Source: Ketobacter sp963922875
GTDB lineage: Bacteria > Pseudomonadota > Gammaproteobacteria > Pseudomonadales > Ketobacteraceae
Assembly: GCA_963922875.1 (NCBI GenBank)
Contig: CAWUJH010000008.1
Span: forward strand, 62,001 to 126,000
DNA length: 64,000 nt
Direction of reading: 5' to 3'
A program made the translations under genes and the position numbers. Below are positions 24,967-34,280 of this stretch, one piece after another; position 1 is the first letter of the stretch, and each line of letters starts with the position of its first letter. Under the pieces are notes generated by a model, which had not been told where the DNA came from, did no database searches, and was given only the letters and a program-made list of their open reading frames with translations.

Positions 24967-26379
24967 ATGACTGAAGAAGCGGGCAAAATTCCTTTAAAAG
25001 ATATCACACCCTCCAAAGACAGTGTTGACCTGTATAAAAAGCGTGAAAAAATCTACCAGCGCCACCTTTCCGGTTTCTTTCAAAATATTAGAATAATCAC
25101 AATTTGGATCACCTTAGGCGTTTACTTCTTGGGCCCATGGCTCACATGGGATGGCCGTCAAGCCATCCTTTTTGATTTGCCGCAGCGCAAATTCTACATT
25201 TTCTGGTTTACTTTTTGGCCACAAGACTTTCTGTATTTATCATGGCTTCTAATCATTGCCGCTTTTGCGCTGTTTTTCTTTACCGTACTTGCCGGTAGAG
25301 TCTGGTGCGGTTATACCTGCCCCCAAACTGTCTGGACTACATTTTACATGTGGATTGAATATATAACCGAGGGTGATCGTCACCAACGGATTAGACTTGA
25401 TGCGCAAAAAATGAGTATCCAGAAATTTACCAAAAAATTCGCTAAACATGCCCTCTGGCTCTGCCTAGGATTCTGGACTGCCTTCACATTTGTGGGTTAT
25501 TTTGCTCCAATACGTGAGCTTTGGTCAGACCTCTATTATTTCAATGTCTCCGGCTGGGTCTGGTTTTGGTTGACGTTCTTTACACTCGCTACCTACCTCA
25601 ACGCTGGTTGGCTGCGAGAACAGGTTTGCATGTATATGTGTCCTTATGCCCGTTTCCAGAGCGTCATGTTTGATCGTGACACATTAATCGTAACTTACGA
25701 TGCTGCTCGTGGAGAACCCAGAGGCGCTCGCAAAAAAACGGTTGATCCTGAAACAGTAGGTCTTGGATCTTGTGTTAATTGTCAAATGTGCGTTCAAGTA
25801 TGCCCAACGGGTATCGATATCCGCAATGGTTTACAATATGAATGTATTGGCTGCGCCGCCTGCATCGATGCCTGCGACTCCATAATGGATCAAATGAATT
25901 ATCCCCGTGGCTTGATTAAGTATTCCACTGAAAATGCAATAGAAGGTAAGACCTCAAAAATACTAAGGCCACGATTGATCGGCTACGGTGTAGCGCTGTT
26001 TATAATGACCTCCCTGTTCTTGTTTACTGTGTTCTCTCGGGTCCCATTAGAACTGGACATTATTCGAGATCGGAACGCCTTATATCGCGAAACCTGGGAA
26101 GGCCACATTGAAAATACTTACACCTTGAAAGTAATGAACAAAACTCAGCAGGCCCAGGAGTACAAGTTAAGCGTTGAGGGTCTGGAAAATGTTATGGTGC
26201 ATGCGCCGCAGCAAATTAAAACCTTACCTGGTGAGCTACTCAACGTACTGGTAACCTTGGAAGTACCTCCGGATAGCCTGCAACAGCGCAATACCACCAT
26301 TTATTTTACAGTGGACTCTATTACCTCTCCTGGCGTAACAACCACAGAGGAAAGTCGATTCCTTGGGCCAAGAGAGTAA
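24967..26379 (+). CDS. ccoG: CcoG, polyferredoxin-like cbb3 assembly protein
   Basis: Membrane iron-sulfur protein that helps copper delivery for cbb3 assembly, probably by reducing Cu(II). It has 470 residues. About five helices occur, near 43-60, 90-110, 160-180, 195-215 and 345-362. Two 4Fe-4S binding sets, CVNCQMCVQVCP and CIGCAACIDAC, sit around residues 270-305, with further conserved CGYTCPQTVW and CMYMCPYARFQ. The C-terminal 110 residues form an Ig-like domain. GGTGAGGG precedes the ATG. Confidence 0.95.
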   Translation: MTEEAGKIPLKDITPSKDSVDLYKKREKIYQRHLSGFFQNIRIITIWITLGVYFLGPWLTWDGRQAILFDLPQRKFYIFWFTFWPQDFLYLSWLLIIAAFALFFFTVLAGRVWCGYTCPQTVWTTFYMWIEYITEGDRHQRIRLDAQKMSIQKFTKKFAKHALWLCLGFWTAFTFVGYFAPIRELWSDLYYFNVSGWVWFWLTFFTLATYLNAGWLREQVCMYMCPYARFQSVMFDRDTLIVTYDAARGEPRGARKKTVDPETVGLGSCVNCQMCVQVCPTGIDIRNGLQYECIGCAACIDACDSIMDQMNYPRGLIKYSTENAIEGKTSKILRPRLIGYGVALFIMTSLFLFTVFSRVPLELDIIRDRNALYRETWEGHIENTYTLKVMNKTQQAQEYKLSVEGLENVMVHAPQQIKTLPGELLNVLVTLEVPPDSLQQRNTTIYFTVDSITSPGVTTTEESRFLGPRE

Positions 26380-26391
26380 CAGCGAGTATTA

Positions 26392-26910
26392 ATGAATACA
26401 CAAGAGTTAAGTACACAAGCGTTGCCCTGGTACAAGCAATTTTGGCCCTGGTTTTTAGTGGCCATCCCCTTCTCTTCTGTGATTATGGGGGTGGTTATGA
26501 TCTGGCTGGCGGTATCCGGCAAAGACAGCCTGGTAAAAGAAGACTGGTACAAAGATGGCATGGCCATAAACCAAGAACTCGATAAGCAAAACAAGGCCCA
26601 ACAGCTAGGAATCCATGCCTTCTTAACTGTTGATAAGAATCGCAACGCTTTGTTTGTTGAGCTGAACAACATCGATATTCGAAAAGTACCGGAGCTTCTC
26701 ATTGAATTTTCCCACCCAACTCTGGAAGATAAGGACTTCACTCTGAACCTATACCTCACACCGGAACAGAAATACTATTCCGTTCTACCGCGCCCTGTAG
26801 AAGGGTTCTATTACGCCACGCTCGCGGCTTCTGGTTTTGACTGGGAAATATTATCGGGTGTTAACTTTTCTAACCAGCTTGACCATGTGGCACTCCATAA
26901 AGTCAAATAA
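26392..26910 (+). CDS. ccoH: CcoH / FixH cbb3 assembly protein
   Basis: Membrane-anchored assembly factor of cbb3 oxidase. It has 172 residues with one helix at about 20-42. The WYKDGMAINQELD segment after the helix is the FixH signature, and the rest is a periplasmic domain. The gene lies 12 nt after ccoG and 17 nt before ccoI. Confidence 0.93.
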   Translation: MNTQELSTQALPWYKQFWPWFLVAIPFSSVIMGVVMIWLAVSGKDSLVKEDWYKDGMAINQELDKQNKAQQLGIHAFLTVDKNRNALFVELNNIDIRKVPELLIEFSHPTLEDKDFTLNLYLTPEQKYYSVLPRPVEGFYYATLAASGFDWEILSGVNFSNQLDHVALHKVK

Positions 26911-26927
26911 CTTATGCTTGGTACTGA

Positions 26928-29357
26928 ATGAGTGAAGAATTCTGTTTTCACTGCGGGTTGCCCGTCGGTTCTGGGTCTGAATTTACCGTTGAAATCCAAG
27001 GCCATCCCCGCATTATGTGTTGTGCTGGTTGCCAAGCAGTGGCAAAAACCATTGTGGACATTGGCATGGATAGCTTTTATGACCATCGCCTAAAAAGCGC
27101 ACCTGGCACGCTGCCAGCGGCTGATATCGTTCCGCAATTTATTGCTGACTTAAGTAACTGGGATGAAACGTCCCTGCAAACTCCTTACATCACACAAAGT
27201 GACCAGCAAAACCAGGAAATAACACTCATTATTGCTGGCATCACTTGTGCCGCTTGCGCCTGGCTTATAGAGCAACAACTTAAAAAGCAAGCGGGTATCA
27301 TTGAGTGTAAAATCAACTCCAGCAGCCATCATGCGCTCGTTACCTGGAATCCAGAGCAAATTAAACTTAGCCAGATATTACAAGCCATAGCAGCCGTGGG
27401 TTACAAAGCTGAACCCTATACGCCTATCAGAGCAGAAGCCCAAATCAAACAAGACAATAAAACCGCTTTAATCCGCATTGGGCTGGCGGGACTGGGAACC
27501 ATGCAAGTAATGATGTACGCCGTAGGCTTATACTTGGGTGCGTTCGAAGGTATGGAGCAAAACTATCAAAGCTTTTTACGCTGGGTGAGTGCCTTAGTGG
27601 CGACACCGGTTTATTTTTATTCTGGTTTTCCATTTCTGAAAGCAGCACAAATCAGTCTGCGAAATCGCCATTTAACGATGGATGTTTCAGTGGCCATAGC
27701 CATCAGCTTCGCTTATTTTGCCAGCCTATGGGCAACACTGACTAATGGGCCAGAAGTCTACTTTGACTCCGTGTGTATGTTTATATTCTTTCTTTCCGTG
27801 GGCCGCTACCTGGAAATGAGGGCACGTCATCACGCTCAATCTTCAACTATAAAGTTGACCCATAATCAGCAACTCATTGCCCGAGTCGTCATTTCTGATC
27901 TGCAAACTCAAATGATTCCGGCCAACAAACTGATAGTCGGTCAAACTATCCTGGTTAAAGCCGGAGAAACCATTGCTGGCGACGGAATCGTGAGCGCAGG
28001 CGAATCCACGGTTAATGAAGCCATGCTGACGGGAGAAGAACTCCCGATATTAAAACGAATCAACGATGCTGTAACCGGTGGAACTTTCAATATCGACCAG
28101 CCACTCACCATCACCATCACCAAAAATCCTCAAGAAAGCGCCCTAGCCACGATAAAGCAATTGTTAGCAAGGGCCGAAGCCATCAAGCCGCCAACCTATG
28201 TCCTGGCGGATAAGATTGCTCGCCAATTTGTCCTGGCAATTCTAGTTATTGCCAGTCTGGTATATCTGTACTGGCACTTTAATTCCCCTGCTGATGCCTT
28301 TTGGATCACTCTATCTGTCTTGGTAGTGACCTGCCCCTGTGCCTTATCTCTCGCCACCCCTACGGCGATTACTGCAGCCACATCGGCACTGGCAAATATT
28401 GGTTTTCTTTCCACTCGCGCTCACACCATCGAGGCATTACGCTCTGTTGATCATGTTGTCTTCGATAAAACTGGCACCTTAACCAATGGCAACTATGAAT
28501 TAATCCAGGTATGCCCCCTAAACAACTGGTCAGAAATTCAGGTACTGGCAATTGCCAGCGCTCTAGAAGCCTATTCGGAACACCCCATTGCCAAAGCCTT
28601 TCACGGCGAATCTTTACCAAGCGCCTTGGAAAACGTTAAAGTCCAACCAAATTTAGGGGTGAAGGGTCAATGGCGCGGATTTAACGTTCGCATTGGTAAG
28701 CCGGCATTTGCCGATCCTCAGAATCAAGTTACGCCACCGGAGCAATCTGGCGGCCAGTGGATACTGCTAACCGTAAATTCAGAGCCTGTGGCCTGGTTCG
28801 AGGTAGTAGATCAATTACGGCAAGACGCGGCTGAAACCATCACAATCCTGCAACAACAAGGCAAAACCTGCCATATACTCAGCGGCGACAGTAGCGGTCA
28901 CGCCTATACTGTAGGTAAAAAACTTGGCATAGAAAACATTCGTCATAATGCAGCACCGGCAGACAAGTTGAGCTACATCCACGACCTGCAAAAAAATGGT
29001 GCGAGGGTTTTAATGGTGGGAGACGGCATAAATGACGGACCGGTACTGGCGGGAGCAGACGTTTCCATAGCGGTTGCCAATGCTTCTGACCTCGCCAAAA
29101 TAGCGGCAGATGGCGTGTTGTTGGGTACCAGCCTAAAACCTTTAATAGGTGTTATGAAAGGGGCTAATGCCACCTACCGAATCATCTCGCAGAATCTTTC
29201 CTGGGCTATTCTGTATAACTTAATTGCCTTACCCTTGGCAGCTTGTGGTTTCATTCCACCCTGGGCATCGGCATTGGGCATGTCCGCCAGTTCTCTGCTG
29301 GTGGTATTCAATGCCTTGCGAGTCAAGCGCATAGTGGGACAAACTCGATGGACATAA
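26928..29357 (+). CDS. ccoI: CcoI, copper-transporting P1B-type ATPase
   Basis: P-type ATPase that exports copper to the periplasm for cbb3 assembly. It has 809 residues. An N-terminal Cys-rich zinc-ribbon-like part (CFHCGLPVG and CCAGC, about 4-35) precedes a heavy-metal-associated domain with CAAC near residue 105. The transmembrane CPC motif (TCPCALS) is near 470, and the phosphorylation site DKTGT is near 512. The hinge GDGINDGP is near 700. It sits between ccoH and ccoS. CopA-type detoxification pumps are an alternative, but domain makeup and context support CcoI. Confidence 0.95.
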   Translation: MSEEFCFHCGLPVGSGSEFTVEIQGHPRIMCCAGCQAVAKTIVDIGMDSFYDHRLKSAPGTLPAADIVPQFIADLSNWDETSLQTPYITQSDQQNQEITLIIAGITCAACAWLIEQQLKKQAGIIECKINSSSHHALVTWNPEQIKLSQILQAIAAVGYKAEPYTPIRAEAQIKQDNKTALIRIGLAGLGTMQVMMYAVGLYLGAFEGMEQNYQSFLRWVSALVATPVYFYSGFPFLKAAQISLRNRHLTMDVSVAIAISFAYFASLWATLTNGPEVYFDSVCMFIFFLSVGRYLEMRARHHAQSSTIKLTHNQQLIARVVISDLQTQMIPANKLIVGQTILVKAGETIAGDGIVSAGESTVNEAMLTGEELPILKRINDAVTGGTFNIDQPLTITITKNPQESALATIKQLLARAEAIKPPTYVLADKIARQFVLAILVIASLVYLYWHFNSPADAFWITLSVLVVTCPCALSLATPTAITAATSALANIGFLSTRAHTIEALRSVDHVVFDKTGTLTNGNYELIQVCPLNNWSEIQVLAIASALEAYSEHPIAKAFHGESLPSALENVKVQPNLGVKGQWRGFNVRIGKPAFADPQNQVTPPEQSGGQWILLTVNSEPVAWFEVVDQLRQDAAETITILQQQGKTCHILSGDSSGHAYTVGKKLGIENIRHNAAPADKLSYIHDLQKNGARVLMVGDGINDGPVLAGADVSIAVANASDLAKIAADGVLLGTSLKPLIGVMKGANATYRIISQNLSWAILYNLIALPLAACGFIPPWASALGMSASSLLVVFNALRVKRIVGQTRWT

Positions 29358-29545
29358 TTTATTTTTTAATACCCTTGGCACTGGTGCTGCTGGTGGTGGC
29401 CATTTTGGCTTTTATCTGGGCTGTCCGCTCTAATCAGTTTGAAGACCTGGACCGTGAAGCCCAGCGAATCCTGTTCGATGAAGACCAAGCAACCACGTTA
29501 AAAAAAAGTGATCAGCAAAACAAGCTACACAACCACGGTGACTAG
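29348..29545 (+). CDS. ccoS: CcoS, cbb3 maturation protein
   Basis: 65-residue protein starting MDIIYFLIPLALVLLVVAIL, with one helix followed by the conserved FIWAVRSNQFEDLDREAQRIL block of CcoS. The ATG at 29348 overlaps the end of ccoI by 10 nt. CcoS is needed for cofactor insertion into cbb3 oxidase. Confidence 0.93.
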   Translation: MDIIYFLIPLALVLLVVAILAFIWAVRSNQFEDLDREAQRILFDEDQATTLKKSDQQNKLHNHGD

Positions 29546-29548
29546 ACC

Positions 29549-30253
29549 ATGTTTGAGCATCTGGATTTACTGTCTGCATTTCTAGTGGGATTGATGGGAA
29601 GCCTGCACTGCGTAGGAATGTGTGGCGGCATTACGGCCACTTTAACTAACGCAGTGCCAGCAGCCAGGCAAAATAGCTGGCTGGTCAAGGGAATATATCA
29701 ACTAGCGTATAATTGTGGTCGCATTACCAGTTACGCCATTGCTGGAGCTTTAGTAGGATGGATAGGCGCAGGCCTCTATCATCAGCTCGCACCCACTAAT
29801 CTAATTGGGCTACGGGTTTTTGCCGGAATTATGCTGATATTATTAGGCCTCTACATCAGCAATTGGTGGCGGATTTTAACTCGATTTGAACAGTTAGGTG
29901 CTGGCTTATGGCGCCGTATATCGCCCTTAACACGGCGTCTCTTGCCGGTTGACACCCCCATAAAGGCCTACGCTCTTGGCATATTATGGGGATGGCTACC
30001 TTGCGGGCTGGTTTACAGCTCTCTTGCTCTTGCTATGAGCAGTGGCAGCGCAGGCGCTGGCGCTCTTACCATGCTTGCTTTTGGGCTTGGCACCTTTCCA
30101 GCGTTGATCAGTGTTGGATATTTTAGTCAACTATTCCAAAAGCTAGCCCAGTCCAAACAGGCCCGTACCGTCGTTGCGGTATTGTTAATTGGTTACGGGC
30201 TTTGGATAATAGTGAGCATACTCTCTGGAGGACATGGACATCACCATCACTAA
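29549..30253 (+). CDS. SafE/TauE-like membrane protein linked to cbb3 loci
   Basis: 234 residues with about six membrane helices. The first helix contains GLMGSLHCVGMCGG, with a CxxxC pair that could bind copper or another metal. This urease-accessory/SafE-type family is a regular neighbour of ccoS. The C-terminus is GHGHHHH, another metal-binding tail. It follows ccoS by 3 nt, so it is surely part of the same transcript. A role in copper handling for oxidase assembly is inferred. Confidence 0.8.
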   Translation: MFEHLDLLSAFLVGLMGSLHCVGMCGGITATLTNAVPAARQNSWLVKGIYQLAYNCGRITSYAIAGALVGWIGAGLYHQLAPTNLIGLRVFAGIMLILLGLYISNWWRILTRFEQLGAGLWRRISPLTRRLLPVDTPIKAYALGILWGWLPCGLVYSSLALAMSSGSAGAGALTMLAFGLGTFPALISVGYFSQLFQKLAQSKQARTVVAVLLIGYGLWIIVSILSGGHGHHHH

Positions 30254-31428
30254 TGGCGGCGGATAACTTGCAGGCCGTTTGGCCTTGGCGCAAAAATACG
30301 GATCCCCATTTACTCATTGATGGCGTGAGCTACTATGAGCATATGCTGGCGGCCATTCAAAAGGCATCCAGGCAAGTGGATATTGAAACCTATCTCATGA
30401 GTTCTGGAACGGTAAGCGACCGCTTTATTGATGCACTCACCGTGGCCTGCGAGCGAGGTATAACGGTGAGACTGCTGCTGGACGCCGTCGGTTCTAGTGG
30501 ATTAGTCCACAGAGACGTCGATAGAATTATACGGGCCGGCATAAATTTGCGTTTTTTTAACCCCATAACCAGTACAAAGTACCTAAAGAATCTGGCCCGA
30601 GATCATCGCAAGATCATTTGTATTGACCAGCAGATTGTTTATGTTGGCGGGGCTGGTATCAGCGACCACTTTATATCTGTTAAGGAATCTGGCCTCGGCT
30701 GGCGTGACAATATGGTATGCCTACAAGGGCCGATAGTGGCCGATTGGCAAGCCTTGTTTGAACGTTGCTGGCAGCATTTCGACGACATGCATCGTACATC
30801 CTGGCGAGCTAAGATCCGTTCTACATTGCAGGCCAAAACTGATCCACCCGCATTTATCGGTGCTCAACCCATGGGACGGGTGATTACCAGCAGAGGCCTG
30901 GGCAACAAAGCCATACTCTCTTCTCTTATTCACCAAATCAAACAATCGCAACAAAGAATCTGGATCTCTACCGCTTATTTCTATCCTTCTAGAGCCACTG
31001 TTCGCGCACTGACCCAAGCCGCAGAAAACGGGATCGATGTTATGTTACTGTTACCTGGCCCCATCACTGATCACCCTAGCGTTCGTTATGCTGGTCGCGG
31101 CTGGTACCATAAATTACTCAAAGCAAATGTTAAAATCTATGAATATCAGCCGCGTTTCCTGCATCAAAAAGTCGCTTTGATCGATTCGTGGGTGTCCATG
31201 GGATCATGCAACTTTGACCGCTGGAATCTGCGGTGGAACCTGGAAGCCAACGTGGAATTGATCAGTAGTGAATTTGCCCAATCTGTCTACACTATGTTAA
31301 TTAAAGATAGAGCACAGGCTAATGGTCTTGATTATACAAGCTGGAAGCACCGCCCTTGGCGGGACAAATTGAAAGAGCGATTCTGGCAATTTATTGCTCG
31401 TTTTCTGGATCTCATTGAAAATCATTGA
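30253..31428 (+). CDS. Phospholipase D family, cardiolipin synthase-like
   Basis: Two-domain PLD enzyme, probably a cardiolipin synthase of the ClsB type. From the ATG at 30253, which overlaps the preceding stop (TAATG), it has 391 residues. A TTG at 30202 would extend it into the upstream gene and is less likely. The first HKD motif is in DHRKIICID and the second in LHQKVALID; both carry the full HxKxxxxD pattern. There are no N-terminal helices, unlike ClsA. Translational coupling to the cbb3-linked membrane gene is unusual. Confidence 0.85.
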   Translation: MAADNLQAVWPWRKNTDPHLLIDGVSYYEHMLAAIQKASRQVDIETYLMSSGTVSDRFIDALTVACERGITVRLLLDAVGSSGLVHRDVDRIIRAGINLRFFNPITSTKYLKNLARDHRKIICIDQQIVYVGGAGISDHFISVKESGLGWRDNMVCLQGPIVADWQALFERCWQHFDDMHRTSWRAKIRSTLQAKTDPPAFIGAQPMGRVITSRGLGNKAILSSLIHQIKQSQQRIWISTAYFYPSRATVRALTQAAENGIDVMLLLPGPITDHPSVRYAGRGWYHKLLKANVKIYEYQPRFLHQKVALIDSWVSMGSCNFDRWNLRWNLEANVELISSEFAQSVYTMLIKDRAQANGLDYTSWKHRPWRDKLKERFWQFIARFLDLIENH

Positions 31429-31455
31429 CGACACAATAAAAGGCATAAAAACACC

Positions 31456-33441
31456 ATGGAACACGCCAGCATCGTCAATGAATTTATAATTATACTGGCT
31501 GCATCGGTATTGGTATCAGCTCTTTTTCACCGCTTAAAAATCCCTGTCATTATCAGTTATCTCGCGGTCGGAGTGCTGGTAGGCCCATCCGGGCTGGGAT
31601 TCGTACAAAATATCGAACAGTTCCAGATCATCGCTGAATTCGGTGTCGCTTTTTTATTATTTACCCTGGGTCTGGAATTCTCTCTGGCCCGAATGTTGGC
31701 GTTACGGCGCATAGTTTTTGGGTTGGGTAGCTTACAGGTTTTAATTTGTATTGGCGTATTCGGGGCTCTAATCTATTTCTCGCGCCAGCTTTATGACATC
31801 TCCCTTACTGGAGTATTAGTGGTGGCTTCTGCTATTGCCCTCTCCTCCACGGCTATTGTTAGCAAGGAGCTGACACGGCGCAATGAAGTGGCTACAGCTC
31901 ACGGTCAAATGGCCATTGGTATACTGCTCTTCCAAGATATTGCGGCCATCGTCATCCTGGTCGTTATCTCAGCCGGTGCAAACACCTCAGGTGACTCTCT
32001 TGCTATAACTCTGCTACTAAGTGGCCTAAAAGCCGCTCTATTTTTTGTAACCGTAGTCATACTGGGTAAATGGGTACTACCGCCATTGTTTATGGAAGTC
32101 AGCAAAACCCGCTCAGAAGAACTATTCGTGTTAACTGTTTTAGTGGTTGCCTTAGTATCAGCCTCCGCCGCCCACGCCTTGGGACTTGCTATGGCTCTCG
32201 GTGCTTTTATGGCGGGAATGATGTTGGGTGAGAGTCATTTTCGCCATCAGATCGAAGCCGAAGTTAAACCTTTTAGAGATCTATTACTCGGCATTTTCTT
32301 TGTCAGTATCGGTCTTATTGTCAATGTTGAATTAATTATTAGCTATTGGCTGCGAATTTTATTCTTTAGTGTTTGTCTCATCGCCTTTAAAACACTGCTC
32401 GTTGGCTTCCTGTGTCGACTGTTCAGTAAATACAACCCTCTCGCTTTACGAACCGGGCTTATTCTAAGTCAAGGTGGTGAATTCGGTTTTGCCCTACTTG
32501 CCCTCGCGGTGAAAGGCCATCTCGTCTCTTATGATGTGGCATCATTTTTTATCAGTATAATTATACTGAGTATGGCCGCTACCCCTATATTGGTCGCCCA
32601 TAGTGAAAAAATAGCCAATTGGATTTTCAAAGTATCACCAACAGACCATAATCAACCTCTTAGTCAGGAAGACTCTATTGAATTACATGATGTATCGCCC
32701 CACGTAATCTTGTGCGGGTATGGTCGTGTTGGTCAAACGATCGCGCGGTTTTTGCGGCAAGAAAATATCCCATATATCGCCATTGACAATGATTCTTTGC
32801 GGGTAAAAACTGCATTGACCATGGGTGAAAATGTCAAATTCGGCAACTTAAGAAACCCCAAAGTACTGAAATCTCTTTGTTTGGACACCGCTCAGCTAAT
32901 AGTAATCAGTTTCGATGACTTCGACGCTGCACACGCAATTATTCGCGATATAAAAGAACTGAATGATCGTGTTCCTATATTAGTGCGAACAAGGGACGAT
33001 GCTCACTTAGAAGAGTTGATGGACGCTGGTGCCAGTGAAGTAATCCCAGAGACCCTGGAAGCAAGCCTAATGCTGGTTAGCCATATAATGACCGCACTAG
33101 GGGTCGCTAACAACCGTGTCTATGCTACCATTGACCAAGTTCGTAAGGACCGCTACAAGCTAATGCAAGGGTTTGTGCGTAATAGTTTGGGCTTTCATCC
33201 TGAAAAGGAAACACTACACCCGATATTTTTACCTGCAAATGCGTTTGCGGTAGGCAAGCAATTACAAGAAATACCGTTAACGGAACTTAAGGTTCGATTG
33301 CACACACTGAAAAGAGGTAAGCAAATACTAATAACGCCGCAACAAGATTTATCCATAGAAGCAGAAGACATCATTATCCTAGCTGGTGAATACAGCGCGC
33401 TTGAAGCGGCAGAATCCTATTTGCTTAGCGGAGTAAAGTGA
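31456..33441 (+). CDS. CPA2 cation:proton antiporter (KefB/KefC/YbaL-like)
   Basis: 661 residues. Residues about 5-390 form a Na+/H+ exchanger domain of about 12 helices. The segments LFTLGLEFSLARM and SATAIVSKEL-like ALSSTAIVSKEL belong to the CPA2 family. Residues about 415-530 form a TrkA-N domain with the NAD-binding GYGRVGQ turn, and about 570-655 a TrkA-C domain. It probably moves potassium or another monovalent cation out in exchange for protons. No kefF/kefG-type partner lies nearby. It is 27 nt after the PLD gene. Confidence 0.9.
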   Translation: MEHASIVNEFIIILAASVLVSALFHRLKIPVIISYLAVGVLVGPSGLGFVQNIEQFQIIAEFGVAFLLFTLGLEFSLARMLALRRIVFGLGSLQVLICIGVFGALIYFSRQLYDISLTGVLVVASAIALSSTAIVSKELTRRNEVATAHGQMAIGILLFQDIAAIVILVVISAGANTSGDSLAITLLLSGLKAALFFVTVVILGKWVLPPLFMEVSKTRSEELFVLTVLVVALVSASAAHALGLAMALGAFMAGMMLGESHFRHQIEAEVKPFRDLLLGIFFVSIGLIVNVELIISYWLRILFFSVCLIAFKTLLVGFLCRLFSKYNPLALRTGLILSQGGEFGFALLALAVKGHLVSYDVASFFISIIILSMAATPILVAHSEKIANWIFKVSPTDHNQPLSQEDSIELHDVSPHVILCGYGRVGQTIARFLRQENIPYIAIDNDSLRVKTALTMGENVKFGNLRNPKVLKSLCLDTAQLIVISFDDFDAAHAIIRDIKELNDRVPILVRTRDDAHLEELMDAGASEVIPETLEASLMLVSHIMTALGVANNRVYATIDQVRKDRYKLMQGFVRNSLGFHPEKETLHPIFLPANAFAVGKQLQEIPLTELKVRLHTLKRGKQILITPQQDLSIEAEDIIILAGEYSALEAAESYLLSGVK

Positions 33442-33651
33442 TAATTAAATAACCAGGCTAAACCTTTCTGATTACAAGTCTCATCTGTAATAAATCCCAG
33501 TTAACCTCGTAGTCCGGGACTGATTCATATCCGTCATCACGACTTATCAAAGGCGCTACTACATCAGTTCAGCTATCAAACTTCAGCTCTTAAATGATAG
33601 TCTACATCCTTAGCTCACAACTTTTTACATTTACAACATGGAGATAAATTT

Positions 33652-34275
33652 ATGAAAGGAAATCCTATGCTAAAACGATTCATTGGTTTAGATATCAAAA
33701 GCAACTACTTTAAACAGATACTGCTAATATTTTTTAGCGCAACGTTAGCTGTAACAGGGATTCAAGGGGTGCTTGCGGAGTCGGTTTATAACGATTACTC
33801 GATAGAGCTTACAATCAAATACAATAAAGATACCAGAGTCCTTGATGTCATTTCACAGCGTATACTCGATTTTCCACCTCCCAAAAATCGTAGCGGAAAG
33901 ATTGAAGCAAAAGACCTTGTTCTTGAATATACAAATTCGGCGGATGAAACGATTGGAATGGCTCCCGTGATCGACCCTACATTACTGAGAGCTGAATGGC
34001 CGGAAGACCATTCCGGCACACTTGGAGGAAAAAGACAAAAGGTAGCAGAATCTGTATTTCAAGTCAGATTACCCGTCGATGAAGGCATCAACCAAATCAA
34101 ACTATTGAAACAAAGCACCAGGCCCTCCTCCCAAACCGCGTATCAGCGAGCCTACGTTAATGGACTGACAATATCTGATGAAGTGATGACTTTTGATGTT
34201 CTTGGAAGTTCAAGTTTCGACAACACAGAAGTAAAAGCTTTTATTGAAAGCAAAAATAATAATACAAGGAAGTAA
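33652..34275 (+). CDS. Secreted protein of unknown function paired with M64 peptidase
   Basis: 207 residues. A long N-region is followed by a hydrophobic stretch (about 24-42, LLIFFSATLAVTG), a probable signal sequence with cleavage near Ala-Glu. The mature part is beta-rich with no cysteine. GGAG lies 8 nt before the ATG at 33652; an ATG 15 nt later is a second choice. It ends 5 nt before the M64 peptidase gene, so the two are probably co-expressed. It may correspond to the separate N-terminal domain found fused in some M64 peptidases, but I cannot confirm this by eye. The region looks more AT-rich than its neighbours. Confidence 0.65.
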   Translation: MKGNPMLKRFIGLDIKSNYFKQILLIFFSATLAVTGIQGVLAESVYNDYSIELTIKYNKDTRVLDVISQRILDFPPPKNRSGKIEAKDLVLEYTNSADETIGMAPVIDPTLLRAEWPEDHSGTLGGKRQKVAESVFQVRLPVDEGINQIKLLKQSTRPSSQTAYQRAYVNGLTISDEVMTFDVLGSSSFDNTEVKAFIESKNNNTRK

Positions 34276-34280
34276 TCGAA

